A stretch of 64,000 bases of DNA, from assembly GCA_963761735.1 (NCBI GenBank), contig CAVXHQ010000005.1, forward strand, positions 868,001 through 932,000, in the 5' to 3' direction. The number at the start of each line of letters is the position of its first letter. The stretch's first letter is position 1. The DNA is from CAVXHQ01 sp963761735 (GTDB lineage Bacteria; Pseudomonadota; Alphaproteobacteria; Rhodobacterales; Rhodobacteraceae). A program made the translations under genes and the position numbers. Shown here one piece after another: positions 32,559 to 42,718 of this stretch. The notes under the pieces are model-generated. The model was given only the letters and a program-made list of their open reading frames with translations. It made no database searches and had not been told where the DNA came from.

Positions 32559-33860
32559 ATGAGATTCACGAATGTCAGCGCACTTGCGCTTCTGGCCGGA
32601 ACGGCGCTCGGGACGGGGGCTGTCGCACAGATACAGGTCGATTTCTGGACCGAGTTCTCCGATCCGGTCGGCCGCTCGGCCATCGAGAAGATCGTCGACC
32701 GGTTCAACGAGGAAAATCCCGACATCGTCGTGGTGCACACCGGCTTCGAGAACACGCCCTACGAGACGACCCTGATGACGTCGTTCGCGGGCGGCAATCC
32801 GGCCGACATCGTTCAGATCAACGGCGGCGCGAACATGTATCAATACGCCGAAGGCGGCGGGTTGATCGACCTGACAGACTGGGCCGCGGGCCTTGGCGAC
32901 AGCTATATGCCGCGCACCGGCACCGAGGCGATGGGCACCTTCGATGGCAAGCTTTACGGCATCCCCCTCGAGCTGAACATCGGCAATCTGTTGTGGTACA
33001 ACGCCACGATGCTCGAAGAGGCGGGCATCGATCCTGCACAGCTTGAAACCTGGGAGGGTTTTCTCGATGCCGCGCGCATGTTCCGCGATGCCGGCACCGC
33101 GCCGATCGCCTTTGGCAATTCCGAAGGCTGGCCGGGCAACCACATCTTCAACCACATCACGCGCAGGTTGCTGACGACGGACGAGTATATCGACATCGCG
33201 AACCGCACCTATCAGGCCGAGGTCGGCAACGACCTGAGCTGGACCGATCCGCAGATCGTCCGGGCGTGGGACGTGTTCGCACAGCTTCAGCAGGAAGACC
33301 TGTTCACCGCGGGCTATCTTGCGGACGATTATCCGACGGCCGCCAACATCTTTATCACCGAACAGGCGCCGTTCATGACGATGGGGGCCTGGCTGCTGGG
33401 GATGATCGAGTCGACCAATCCCGATCTCAACTTCGGGGTCATGCCGTTTCCGACCTTCGAGGATTCGCCCGGCGCGTTGAACGACCTGGTGACGGCGGGC
33501 CTCGTGGTGACGATCACGACAGCGTCCGAGCATCCCGAAGAGGCCAAGCGGTTTCTGGAATACCTCATGAGCGAGGAAGCGCAGGAGAGCTTTGCGACCG
33601 ACAGGCAGGGTTTCACCGCCTATGATTACGACACGTCGGACTGGGATTATGCAGAATCGTTTTCCCGCCTGACCGAGATCCTCGACCAGTCGACCAGCGC
33701 GGCACCGTTCCTCGACATGATCGAGGACCAGTCCTGCAACGTGCCCTGGGTCTGGCAGGCCAGCCAGGGCATCCTGTCGGGCGCGATCGACTCCGAACAG
33801 GCAGCGCAGGGACACGAGGACTGCGTCGTCGATCTGCGCGAGGACAAGGGTTTCGAATAG
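32559..33860 (+). CDS. Sugar ABC transporter substrate-binding protein (cluster 1)
   Basis: A 433-residue periplasmic solute-binding protein of the extracellular family 1 (CUT1 type). The signal peptide (about 1-24, LLAGTALGTGAVAQ) is followed by QVDFWTEFSDPVGRSAIEKI. The hinge segments DIVQINGGANMYQYAEGG, KLYGIPLELNIGNLLWYN and GAWLLGMIES are typical. It delivers an oligosaccharide to the permease pair encoded downstream; the neighbouring fucosidase and mutarotase suggest a fucose-containing ligand. The ATG at 32559 has GGAGGGA just upstream. A 35-bp repeat array separates it from the permease genes. Confidence 0.9.
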   Translation: MRFTNVSALALLAGTALGTGAVAQIQVDFWTEFSDPVGRSAIEKIVDRFNEENPDIVVVHTGFENTPYETTLMTSFAGGNPADIVQINGGANMYQYAEGGGLIDLTDWAAGLGDSYMPRTGTEAMGTFDGKLYGIPLELNIGNLLWYNATMLEEAGIDPAQLETWEGFLDAARMFRDAGTAPIAFGNSEGWPGNHIFNHITRRLLTTDEYIDIANRTYQAEVGNDLSWTDPQIVRAWDVFAQLQQEDLFTAGYLADDYPTAANIFITEQAPFMTMGAWLLGMIESTNPDLNFGVMPFPTFEDSPGALNDLVTAGLVVTITTASEHPEEAKRFLEYLMSEEAQESFATDRQGFTAYDYDTSDWDYAESFSRLTEILDQSTSAAPFLDMIEDQSCNVPWVWQASQGILSGAIDSEQAAQGHEDCVVDLREDKGFE

Positions 33861-33886
33861 GCGCCTCCCGGCCGGATCGAACCAGG

Positions 33887-34096
33887 CCGGGGCGGCCTTG
33901 CCGCACCGGAAACGATACCTGCCGGGGCGGCCTTGCCGCACCGGAAACGATACCTGCCGGGGCGGCCTTGCCGCACCGGAAACGATACCTGCCGGGGCGG
34001 CCTTGCCGCACCGGAAACGATACCTGCCGGGGCGGCCTTGCCGCACCGGAAACGATACCTCTCGGGGCGGCCTTGTTGCGTCGGCCACAATTCCTG
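33887..34096 (+). repeat. 35-bp tandem repeat, five good copies plus one degenerate
   Basis: Five consecutive 35-bp units (starts 33887, 33922, 33957, 33992, 34027) are identical except for the last base of copy five; a sixth copy (34062-34096) is degenerate. Each unit contains gcgg-ccttg-ccgc, a 4-bp-stem inverted repeat, and ends cggaaacgatacct. It fills the gap between the substrate-binding and permease genes of one operon. There are no unique spacers, so it is not a CRISPR array. Confidence 0.95.
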
Positions 34097-34143
34097 CGGA
34101 GCGGCCCGTGCCGCTCCGTCGATGAACACCTGCGGTGAGTGCG

Positions 34144-35052
34144 ATGAAAAGACGCCGACATCCTCTGAAAATATGGTTGCGGCAACATGCTTTCCTCATG
34201 TTTCTGGCACCCGCATTCATTTTCTACACCCTGTTCTGGATCGTGCCGACGATCGGCGCGCTGCTGCTCAGTTTCACCAAGTGGAACGGGATCAATATCA
34301 AGCGTATCCGCTGGGTCGGCCTCGAGAATTACCGTGACCTGATCGGTGACGGGTTCTTCTGGCAGGCCTTGCAGAACAACCTGATCTTCGTCGCGGGCGC
34401 GCTGTTCGTGACGGTGCTCGTGTCGCTGCTCATCGCCCTCATCCTCTATACGCGGCCGCCGGGGGCGACCCTGTTCTCGACGGCGTTCTTTCTGCCCATC
34501 GTGCTGTCGAACGTCGTGATCGGCCTGCTGTTCACCCTGCTGCTCAGCCCGACGACGGGCGTGGTGAACATGGCGGCGGACTATTTCGGCTGGGACAACA
34601 TGCGCGATGTCCAGTGGCTTGGCGATCCCGACACCGCGACGTGGAGCGTTCTGGCCGTCTATGTCTGGCGCGAGCTGGGCCTGTCGATCCTGTTGTTCAC
34701 CGCAGGCCTGCAGGCGGTGCCGCGCGACCTGATCGAGGCGGCGCGGATCGACGGGGCGAAACCGCTGTCGGTCCTGACCCGCATCGTCGTGCCGATGACC
34801 CGCGAGGTGGCGGTGGTGGTGGTGATCCTGGCGGTCACGAATGCCTTTCTGCTGTTCGACCTTGTCGTCGTGATGACGGGGGGCGGTCCGTTCCACGCCT
34901 CGGAGGTGCTGTCTACCTATATGTATTATCAAGGCTTTTCCCGTGGCGACCTGACTTATGGCACCGCCATCGCGATCGTGTTGTTCACCATCGTCCTGAC
35001 CGTCACGGCGCTGCAATTGTGGCTGGCCAAACTGATCCGGGGGCGGCGATGA
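34144..35052 (+). CDS. Sugar ABC transporter permease, MalF type (cluster 1)
   Basis: A 302-residue inner-membrane permease with about six helices (first at 20-45). The EAA loop that docks the ATPase reads LIEAARIDGAKPLSVLTRIVVP. It pairs with the permease encoded next to form the channel. ATG 34144 was preferred over GTG 34135 because the ggtgag before it can serve as ribosome binding site. Its TGA overlaps the next ATG, ensuring equal production of both permeases. Confidence 0.9.
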   Translation: MKRRRHPLKIWLRQHAFLMFLAPAFIFYTLFWIVPTIGALLLSFTKWNGINIKRIRWVGLENYRDLIGDGFFWQALQNNLIFVAGALFVTVLVSLLIALILYTRPPGATLFSTAFFLPIVLSNVVIGLLFTLLLSPTTGVVNMAADYFGWDNMRDVQWLGDPDTATWSVLAVYVWRELGLSILLFTAGLQAVPRDLIEAARIDGAKPLSVLTRIVVPMTREVAVVVVILAVTNAFLLFDLVVVMTGGGPFHASEVLSTYMYYQGFSRGDLTYGTAIAIVLFTIVLTVTALQLWLAKLIRGRR

Positions 35053-35891
35053 AATTTGGCGACTTTCCTCTTGCCGTGCGGATCGCGGCCTACGCATTGT
35101 TGCTGGTGATGCTGGTGATGCTGGTGTCGGTGATGCTGCCGTTCGTCTGGATGGTGTTCACCTCGTTCAAATCGCTCGAGGAATATGCCGTCAATCCGCT
35201 CGGCGTGCCGCGCGACTGGCAATTCAGCAACATCGCCGAGGCCTGGGAGATCGGCAATTTCCTGCGCCTTTATGCCAACTCGCTGTTCGTGACGGTGGTT
35301 TCCGTCGCGGGGCTGATCCTGACCTGTTCGATGGCCGGCTATGCCTTCTCGCACTTCGACTTTCGGGGGCGCGACATCCTGTTCTTCTACTTCCTCGCGG
35401 GCATGATGATCCCGCCGCAGGTCATCCTGATCCCGGCGTTCAAACTGATAAGCGAACTGGGCCTCGTGAACACCTATTTCGCCGTCATCCTGACCTATCT
35501 GGCGTGGGTGCCCTTCGCGATCTTCTTTTTCCGGGCGTATTTTCGCGGCATCCCGCGCGATCTGTCAGAGGCGGCGCGGATCGACGGTGCCAGCGAGCTT
35601 GCGATCTTCTTCCGGATCATGCTGCCGCTTGCGATGCCGGCGATGACGACCGTCGGAATCGTCTATTTCGTCTGGATTTTCAACGACTTCATGTGGCCTC
35701 TGGTCTATCTCAACAACAACGAGTTGCGGACCGTCACACTGGGAATGATGAATTTCCAGGGGCAGTATTCTGGCGCCACAACGCTCAAGACGGCGGCCTT
35801 GCTGCTGGCAACCATGCCGCCGGTGGTCGTTTTCATCGTATTTCGCAAACGTATTCAGGGCGGCCTCGCGGAAGGCGCTCTCAAGGGCTGA
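35049..35891 (+). CDS. Sugar ABC transporter permease, MalG type (cluster 1)
   Basis: A 280-residue permease with about six membrane helices; the N-terminal one is LLVMLVMLVSVMLPFVWMVF. The EAA loop is LSEAARIDGASELAIFFRIMLP. The C-terminal KRIQGGLAEGALKG is the normal end of MalG-type subunits. Coupled to the MalF-type gene by ATGA; the ATPase gene follows after 33 bases. Confidence 0.9.
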   Translation: MKFGDFPLAVRIAAYALLLVMLVMLVSVMLPFVWMVFTSFKSLEEYAVNPLGVPRDWQFSNIAEAWEIGNFLRLYANSLFVTVVSVAGLILTCSMAGYAFSHFDFRGRDILFFYFLAGMMIPPQVILIPAFKLISELGLVNTYFAVILTYLAWVPFAIFFFRAYFRGIPRDLSEAARIDGASELAIFFRIMLPLAMPAMTTVGIVYFVWIFNDFMWPLVYLNNNELRTVTLGMMNFQGQYSGATTLKTAALLLATMPPVVVFIVFRKRIQGGLAEGALKG

Positions 35892-35924
35892 ACCGGGCCG
35901 GGTCCGAGTGGCCGGAGGAGAAGA

Positions 35925-37033
<1,109 letters not shown>

Positions 37034-37037
<4 letters not shown>

Positions 37038-37369
37038 AACCCGCCCCCAGACGCATCGGCATGGTCATCGGCCTGCGCGACGAACACGAGGCCGAATACC
37101 GCCGCCTGCATGCAGGCCCCGGCGTCCGCGACCTGCTGAGCCGCGCCAACATCCGCAATTTCACGATCTGGCTACAGCGTCTGCCGGACGGAAACCTCTA
37201 CGAATTCGCCAGCTACGATTACGTCGGCGACGACTACGCCGGCGATATGGCCCGTCTCGATGCCGACCCGCGCAACACCGAATGGCTCGCCCTGTGCGAT
37301 CCGATGCAGGTGCCGTTGCCCGGGTCCGACGGCTGGACCGTAATGGACGAGGTCTTTCACAACGACTGA
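37034..37369 (+). CDS. L-rhamnose/L-fucose mutarotase family protein
   Basis: A 111-residue protein of the RhaM-type mutarotase family. The family core is clear: IGLRDEHEAEYRRLHAG, IRNFTIWLQRLPDGNLYEFASYDY in parts, and the C-terminal region with TEWLALCDPMQVPLPG. Members interconvert anomers of 6-deoxyhexoses, which keeps free sugar in the form the dehydrogenase uses. Next to a fucosidase, L-fucose is the more likely sugar, but the family is named for rhamnose and both are possible. It overlaps the ATPase stop by four bases. Confidence 0.85.
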
Positions 37370-37437
37370 AAAACAGATGCGGCGGGCCCCGGCAATCCCG
37401 CGCCGCCGCACGGAACAAGGACGGAAAGGATACCGAA

Positions 37438-38889
37438 ATGACCGAGAAATATGAGCCGAATTGGCGATCCCTGCGCCAGCATCAATGTCCGCAGTGGTTC
37501 AAGGATGCGAAATTCGGCATCTATACCCATTGGGGCATCTACAGCGTCCCGGCGATCGGCCCCAATACCTCGTGGTACGGGCACGATATGTATCGCGGCG
37601 CCACCGAACAGCATAAGGCGCACGTCAAACGGTTCGGTCCGGTCGACAAATTCGGTTATAAAGACTTTATCCCGCAATTCACCGCCGAAAATTTCGACGC
37701 CGACCAATGGGCCGAGGCATTCGCCGGGGCAGGGGCCAGGTTCGCCGGGCCGGTGGCGGAACATCACGACGGCTTTTCGATGTGGCCGACCAAGACCAGC
37801 CGCTGGAACGCCGCCGAAATGGGCCCGAAACGCGATGTGGTGGGCGAGCAGGCCAAGGCGTTTCGCGCGGCGGGCATGAAATACATGGTCGCGATGCACC
37901 ACGCCGAACATTGGTGGTTCTTTCCCCACTGGATGAAGAAGACGGATGCCGCCGATCCCGCCTTTGCGGAGTTCTACGGCGAGGCGCACAACACCGATAT
38001 CTCGATCCCCGATGCCGATTGGGACCGAGAGGTCGAATGGGCGATGCAGGACAAGCCCAATGCCGCGTTCCTGAAGAAATGGTACGATCGGCTGATCGAG
38101 GTCGTCGACGGATATGAGCCCGATTACATCTGGTTCGATTTCGGCCTGAAATATATCCGCGAGGACCTGAAACAGGATTTCCTCGCCTATTATTACAACA
38201 AGGGCCGCGAATGGGATCGCGAGGTCCTCGTCACCTATAAATGGGACAACCTGCCGCCGGGCACGGCGACCGTCGATATCGAACTGGGCCGGATGTCCGA
38301 TATCACCTATTACGAATGGATCACCGATACGACCGTCGATGACGGTCAGGCCTGGGGATACATGGAGGGGGCGGCCTATAAATCGCCCACCGAACTGATC
38401 CACTACCTCGTCGATAACGTGTCGAAAAACGGCTACATGCTGCTCAACGTCGGCCCGAAGGCGGACGGAACGCTGCCCGAACCCGCGATCGCGATCCTTG
38501 CCGAAATGGGCCGCTGGCTCGGCGTCAACGGCGAGGCGATCTATGGCACCACCGCCTGGTACAAATACGGCGAGGGGCCGACGAACTTCGATGTCGAGGG
38601 GGCCTTCGGCGACATGAAGGAAAAGAAGACGTTCACGGGCACGGATTTCCGGTTCACCGTTAAGGACAACGTCCTGTACGCGCTGGCGATGGCGTGGCCC
38701 GACCGGACATTCACCATCGAAAGCCTGCGGGACCTGTATCCCGGTGAGGTCGAACAGGTGGAACTGCTCGGCCACGACGGACCGCTGGGGTTCCGGCAAA
38801 CCGCGCGCGGTCTCGAGATTGACCGCCCCGCCGAAAACCCCGGCGATCACTGCCATACCTTCAAAATCACCCGGCGTACCGACTACTGA
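37438..38889 (+). CDS. Alpha-L-fucosidase, glycoside hydrolase family 29, cytoplasmic
   Basis: A 483-residue GH29 enzyme cleaving terminal alpha-L-fucose. Characteristic blocks: WFKDAKFGIYTHWGIYSVPA, AEHHDGFSMWPTKTSRWNA, and the nucleophile Asp D234 in DYIWFDFG. VSKNGYMLLNVGPKADGTLP is the usual late catalytic-domain segment. A C-terminal beta domain follows. There is no signal peptide, so it acts in the cytoplasm, unlike many secreted GH29 enzymes. With the upstream importer this implies uptake of intact fucosylated oligosaccharides and release of fucose inside. ATG 37438 sits 5-10 bases after ggaaagga. Confidence 0.95.
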   Translation: MTEKYEPNWRSLRQHQCPQWFKDAKFGIYTHWGIYSVPAIGPNTSWYGHDMYRGATEQHKAHVKRFGPVDKFGYKDFIPQFTAENFDADQWAEAFAGAGARFAGPVAEHHDGFSMWPTKTSRWNAAEMGPKRDVVGEQAKAFRAAGMKYMVAMHHAEHWWFFPHWMKKTDAADPAFAEFYGEAHNTDISIPDADWDREVEWAMQDKPNAAFLKKWYDRLIEVVDGYEPDYIWFDFGLKYIREDLKQDFLAYYYNKGREWDREVLVTYKWDNLPPGTATVDIELGRMSDITYYEWITDTTVDDGQAWGYMEGAAYKSPTELIHYLVDNVSKNGYMLLNVGPKADGTLPEPAIAILAEMGRWLGVNGEAIYGTTAWYKYGEGPTNFDVEGAFGDMKEKKTFTGTDFRFTVKDNVLYALAMAWPDRTFTIESLRDLYPGEVEQVELLGHDGPLGFRQTARGLEIDRPAENPGDHCHTFKITRRTDY

Positions 38890-38923
38890 CGCGCGCCGGG
38901 TTATACGCGAAAGGCAAACAATC

Positions 38924-39670
38924 ATGGACCATCTTGGCAGGACGGCCCTCGTGACGGGAGCGACAGGGGCGATCGGCACGGCGACCGTGGCGGCCCTCGT
39001 CGCATCCGGCGCGCATGTGATCGTGCTCGATGTGGACGAGGCGAAACTGGAGAACCAACGTGGCTTTTACGGCGATGCGGTCACGCCCTGTCTCGTCGAT
39101 CTCTCCGACCCGGACGCCGTTTCCATGGCCGCCGCGGCGATCCTCGCGGCGGCACCGGGTGGCACGGTCGATATTCTGGTCAACAACGCGGGCGTTCTGT
39201 CCAACCGCAAACTGGCGGCGACGACGATGGACGAGTGGCGCAGAGTGCATGCGATCAATCTCGACGCGGCCCTTATCCTGACCCAGGCGGTAACCCCCGG
39301 CATGGCCCGGGCGGGATGGGGGCGGATCGTCAATATCGTCTCCTATGCCGCGAAATGCGGCGGCCTGACGGCGGGAACGGCCTATTCTGTTTCCAAAAGC
39401 GGGCTGATTGGCCTGACATTCTCGACCGCGCGGGAATTCGCGGGGCAGGGGGTAACGGCGAATGCCATTGCGCCCGCCTATGTCATGTCGCCGATGGTGT
39501 CCGAAGGGCTGACATCCGACGAGCGAACCTCGCTTCTCGACGCCATTCCGGTTCATCGGTTTTGCGAGTCGGACGAGGTGGCCCATGCCATTACATTCCT
39601 CGCTTCGACCAAGGCGGGTTTTATCACCGGCGAAGTGCTGGACATGAACGGCGGATTGCAATTCGATTGA
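38924..39670 (+). CDS. Short-chain dehydrogenase/reductase (putative sugar dehydrogenase)
   Basis: A 248-residue classical SDR. Cofactor motif TGATGAIG (residues 10-17), NNAG, and the catalytic tetrad with Ser in IVSYAAKCGG and Tyr-Lys in AYSVSKSG are present. The Asp ending strand two (VIVLDVDEAK) indicates NAD rather than NADP. In fucose oxidation, SDRs act as L-fucose dehydrogenase or as 2-keto-3-deoxy-L-fuconate dehydrogenase; either is plausible here next to the fucosidase. Sequence alone does not decide. It is 34 bases downstream of the fucosidase stop. Confidence 0.85.
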   Translation: MDHLGRTALVTGATGAIGTATVAALVASGAHVIVLDVDEAKLENQRGFYGDAVTPCLVDLSDPDAVSMAAAAILAAAPGGTVDILVNNAGVLSNRKLAATTMDEWRRVHAINLDAALILTQAVTPGMARAGWGRIVNIVSYAAKCGGLTAGTAYSVSKSGLIGLTFSTAREFAGQGVTANAIAPAYVMSPMVSEGLTSDERTSLLDAIPVHRFCESDEVAHAITFLASTKAGFITGEVLDMNGGLQFD

Positions 39671-39843
39671 ACGGCAGACCGGATATATCGTGACGCTGGA
39701 TGCGCACAAACATATCCGGAACCGGACATTCGCGGACGGATCGTTGCTGAACCGAAACCGGAGGTCTTGTCCGTGCTGTACCGAATGCCGGCCACGCCGA
39801 AGTTCAGCGGTCTTCCCCGCGTCACATTACAGGATATCCGACC

Positions 39844-40770
39844 ATGAAAACCCGCCCGCTTTCCGACACCGGCCTTGCGCTGACCGAACTGGGTTTCGGC
39901 GGCGGGGCCATCGGCAATCTGCATCGCCCTGTTTCACGCGATGACGCCATGGCGGCGCTGGCGGCTGCGTGGGATGCGGGTATCCGGTATTTCGACACGG
40001 CGCCGTTTTACGGCCACGGCCTTTCAGAGCGGCGGATCGGAGATTTTTTGCGCGGACGCGACGGATGGACGCTGTCGACGAAAGTCGGCAAGCTCCTTGT
40101 GCCCGTTCCGGACGACGCGGTGCCATCCCATGGCTTTGTCGATCCGCTGCCCTTCGCCATCGAGTATGATTTTTCCGGCGATGGCATCCGGGCGTCAATG
40201 TCACACAGCCATGCCCGTCTGGGGCTGAACCGGATCGACATTCTGTGGGTCCATGACCTTGAGCCCGGAACCCTGGGACCGGACTATGCCAAACATCTCG
40301 AGATATTTCTCGACAGCGGTATCAAAGAGCTGCAGCACCTGAAGCGATCCGGGCGAATCGCCGGGTACGGCCTGGGCGTCAACGATGTCCGCCCTTGCCT
40401 CGATGTATTGGCATCGGCCGATCTCGATGCGATATTACTGGCGGGCCGCTATACATTGCTCGACCGGTCGGCTGAACCGGCGCTGTTGCCACTGTGCCGC
40501 GACCGAAATGTTTCCTTGGTAATTGGCGGCGTTTTCAATTCCGGCATCCTTGCAACGGGGCCTGTCGAGGGGGCGATGTACGATTACGCCCCGGCGTCCC
40601 CCGAGGTGATGCAGCGCGTTGAAGAATTGCACCGAAAAGTTGCACCGACGCCGCTGGCGACGGCGGCCATGAACTTTCCGTTTGGCGAGCCTCAGGTGGC
40701 CTCGGTACTTATCGGGACATCAAAAATGTCGTCCGTCAAACGGAACGTGGCCGCACTGCAGTCACACTGA
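39844..40770 (+). CDS. Aldo/keto reductase, L-fucose/D-threo-aldose dehydrogenase-like
   Basis: A 308-residue aldo/keto reductase barrel. The start LSDTGLALTELGFGGGAIGN, the catalytic Asp-Tyr in GIRYFDTAPFYGHGLSERRIG, and the late VLIGTSKMSSVKRNV are those of D-threo-aldose 1-dehydrogenase/L-fucose dehydrogenase-type AKRs. These oxidise L-fucose to the lactone with NAD(P). As it closes the fucosidase operon, it is my first candidate for the L-fucose dehydrogenase. The preceding 173 bp hold no gene. Confidence 0.82.
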   Translation: MKTRPLSDTGLALTELGFGGGAIGNLHRPVSRDDAMAALAAAWDAGIRYFDTAPFYGHGLSERRIGDFLRGRDGWTLSTKVGKLLVPVPDDAVPSHGFVDPLPFAIEYDFSGDGIRASMSHSHARLGLNRIDILWVHDLEPGTLGPDYAKHLEIFLDSGIKELQHLKRSGRIAGYGLGVNDVRPCLDVLASADLDAILLAGRYTLLDRSAEPALLPLCRDRNVSLVIGGVFNSGILATGPVEGAMYDYAPASPEVMQRVEELHRKVAPTPLATAAMNFPFGEPQVASVLIGTSKMSSVKRNVAALQSH

Positions 40771-40823
40771 AGTGCCCCGCGTTTTCAAGATACCCGCATA
40801 ACGACGTCGTTGCCCTCATCGTT

Positions 40824-41546
40824 GTGAGGATGCGCTCTGCGAATCCCGAGTGTCAGCCGAGGCGCATGCCAAGGCCTTCTGCCCGCTACCGCGCAACCGA
40901 CCGGTCCGATGACACCGCGTCGCCGGGGCCGCGTGGTGCGCTTTCGGGCCGGTTCGATCGGACATGGTCTGGCACGCCGGGAAGACCGCAAAGCGGCCAT
41001 CCCGAAACCTTTTGCGATGGCGCCGTGCCGGTCTGCCGCACCATGCGGGTCCGGTTCGGTCGGCCGCCGAGACAGACAGCAGGGCTGGTCGAGAGCCCGT
41101 TGAAGTTGACCGGCCTCGACCGCCCCGTGCCGGACTTCCCGACGCGGTGCCGACGCCAGGCGAGGATTGCGGTTCAGGTCCCGTTTCGCGGTTCCGGCGG
41201 ACCCCTGCGGTTGCGGGTGGATAGCACAGGTGTCAGGTTTCGCGGCGAGTGGCGGGTTCGCAAACACGGGCCTTCACGCCGCGGGCAATGGCGCAAGGCG
41301 CATATCGCCAGGGATGCGGGGACGGGCGATATCCGGGCGGTCGAGTTCACGTCCAGCCGTCAGGGCGGCAGTCCGCCCCTGCCGGAACTGTTCAAATCGC
41401 CGAGGATGAAGCATCTGCACCGCGGCAGCAGATCGGGCCTGTGACACGCGCCGTTGCCATCGCGCGATCATCGATCGCGAAGCGGACGCCCTCATGAACC
41501 GGTTCAACGCCCTGCGCACCGCCGAGATCGACGGCGTCGTCTGAAC
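40824..41546 (+). pseudogene. Decayed IS5-family transposase
   Basis: Recognisable pieces of an IS5-type (IS427/IS903-like) transposase lie in several frames. Near 40960 a frame reads MVWHAGKTAKRPSRNL; from about 41045 another reads VRFGRPPRQTAGLVESPLKL, then DSTGVRFRGEWRVRKHG and QWRKAHIARDAG, which is the segment around the first catalytic Asp. The C-terminal tail LMNRFNALRTAEIDGVV-like stretch ends at 41541-41546. At least two frameshifts and a deletion of the second catalytic region are evident. Inverted ends are not clear. The whole 40.8-41.8 kb gap has no intact gene. Confidence 0.72.
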
Positions 41547-41836
41547 CATCCGGGAAAGGACGAATTTCGCCCAAGCCGGATCAGCGCAACAACGCCGGTG
41601 CGTGGCGTCCCGCAAGATATTCCGGTTCGCCCCCGACATTGCCCCCGACGACGGATCTTGCGGAGATGAGGCACGCACCGAACACTCCCCTGCGAAGACG
41701 AGCATTCCGATGACCCACGACCCGGCAAATATAACAGGATTGACCATTTGAAATGATACAATATACCCTTCCACCTGATATCCCAAAATACAATGGATCG
41801 CTGTTCGAGCGACGCCCGGCGAGAGTTTTCTAAATC

Positions 41837-42505
41837 ATGTCACTCCGGACGTCAGATGTGCTCGAGAGTAAACGAAATCACGCACATCAGGTTTTTCGCG
41901 ACCGGCTTCTCGACGGAACGCTGCGTGCGGGATCGACGCTGACGCAGCAGGAACTACTGGATATCCTTGGGATATCCCTGACGCCGCTGCGCGAGTTGCT
42001 GGTCCTCCTCGAAGATTGCAATCTTGTCGAGATACGGCAGCGCAGCGGTATCACGATCACCTACCCCGATGTCGGTTTCATCCGTCAGAACCTTCAGTTC
42101 CGCTCGATCCTCGAGGTGAGCGCAATGCCCGGTTTTGCCGCCGATGTGGACCGGGGGTGGGTTGAACGCCAGACGAATGTACACGAGGCGTTCAGAAACG
42201 GGATCGGGACCTGCGAGAATGTCGACTTACGCACCGCGCTCGAGCAGATAGACCGTGATTTTCATGACGCAATCGTCAGATCGCTCGATAACGGGATACT
42301 GCTCAAGACATATCGGCGGACCATGGATAACGTCGCACTGGCCCAGCTCGTGCATCGCCGGAATTATTCAGTGCCGCAAATCAGCGATACGATCGAAGAG
42401 CACCTGACCATCCTCGACCGTATCGCGCGCGGCGACGGCCAAGGCGCCGTCGAGACGCTTCAGGCGCATTTTCGCGCCTCCGCCCACCGCATCATCGGCG
42501 TCTGA
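41837..42505 (+). CDS. GntR-family transcriptional regulator, FCD subfamily
   Basis: A 222-residue regulator. The winged helix has HQVFRDRLLDGTLRAGSTLT and LLDILGISLTPLRELLVLLED. The usual R-x-x-V-R-E-A-L signature is altered (LTPLRELL). The FCD domain (about 85-215) includes QIDRDFHDAIVRSLDN and IEEHLTILDRIARGDGQGA. It lies upstream and on the same strand as the enolase-superfamily gene and the second ABC importer, so it probably controls them. An atcaa-N4-ttgat palindrome before the enolase gene is a possible operator. Confidence 0.82.
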   Translation: MSLRTSDVLESKRNHAHQVFRDRLLDGTLRAGSTLTQQELLDILGISLTPLRELLVLLEDCNLVEIRQRSGITITYPDVGFIRQNLQFRSILEVSAMPGFAADVDRGWVERQTNVHEAFRNGIGTCENVDLRTALEQIDRDFHDAIVRSLDNGILLKTYRRTMDNVALAQLVHRRNYSVPQISDTIEEHLTILDRIARGDGQGAVETLQAHFRASAHRIIGV

Positions 42506-42682
42506 CCCCTTCGATCCGCGCGCAGGCCGACCGGCGTCCACCGTCGTCTCATCACGGATCGATGTCGGTTTGACCAGGCGCGACGTCATTTCAGCATGCC
42601 CCGGACACCGCCTTTTGAACGATCGACGGCGCGGCGCGTCGCGACCGGACGCAGAAAAGAGTTGAGTTCGCGATAAAGATAT

Positions 42683-42696
42683 ATCAACGTATTGAT
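42683..42696. promoter_or_regulatory. Candidate operator upstream of the enolase-superfamily gene
   Basis: Half-sites atcaa and ttgat separated by cgta, in an AT-rich stretch 23 bases before the start codon at 42719. The position would block transcription start. Assignment to the GntR protein just upstream is inference. Confidence 0.4.
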
Positions 42697-42718
42697 CAGA
42701 AATATCGTGGAGAATGCC

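Noticed and set aside
33887..34096. CRISPR array
   Set aside because: The 35-bp units are contiguous with no unique spacers, and no cas gene is in the window. The same holds for the 8-bp array at 28967-29038.
32535..34220. Long minus-strand frames over the substrate-binding gene and the 35-bp repeats (also 33613-35097)
   Set aside because: They owe their length to high GC and to the repeat array, whose 35-bp period shifts through all three frames; the repeated GRYRFRCGKAAPA peptide is an artefact of it.
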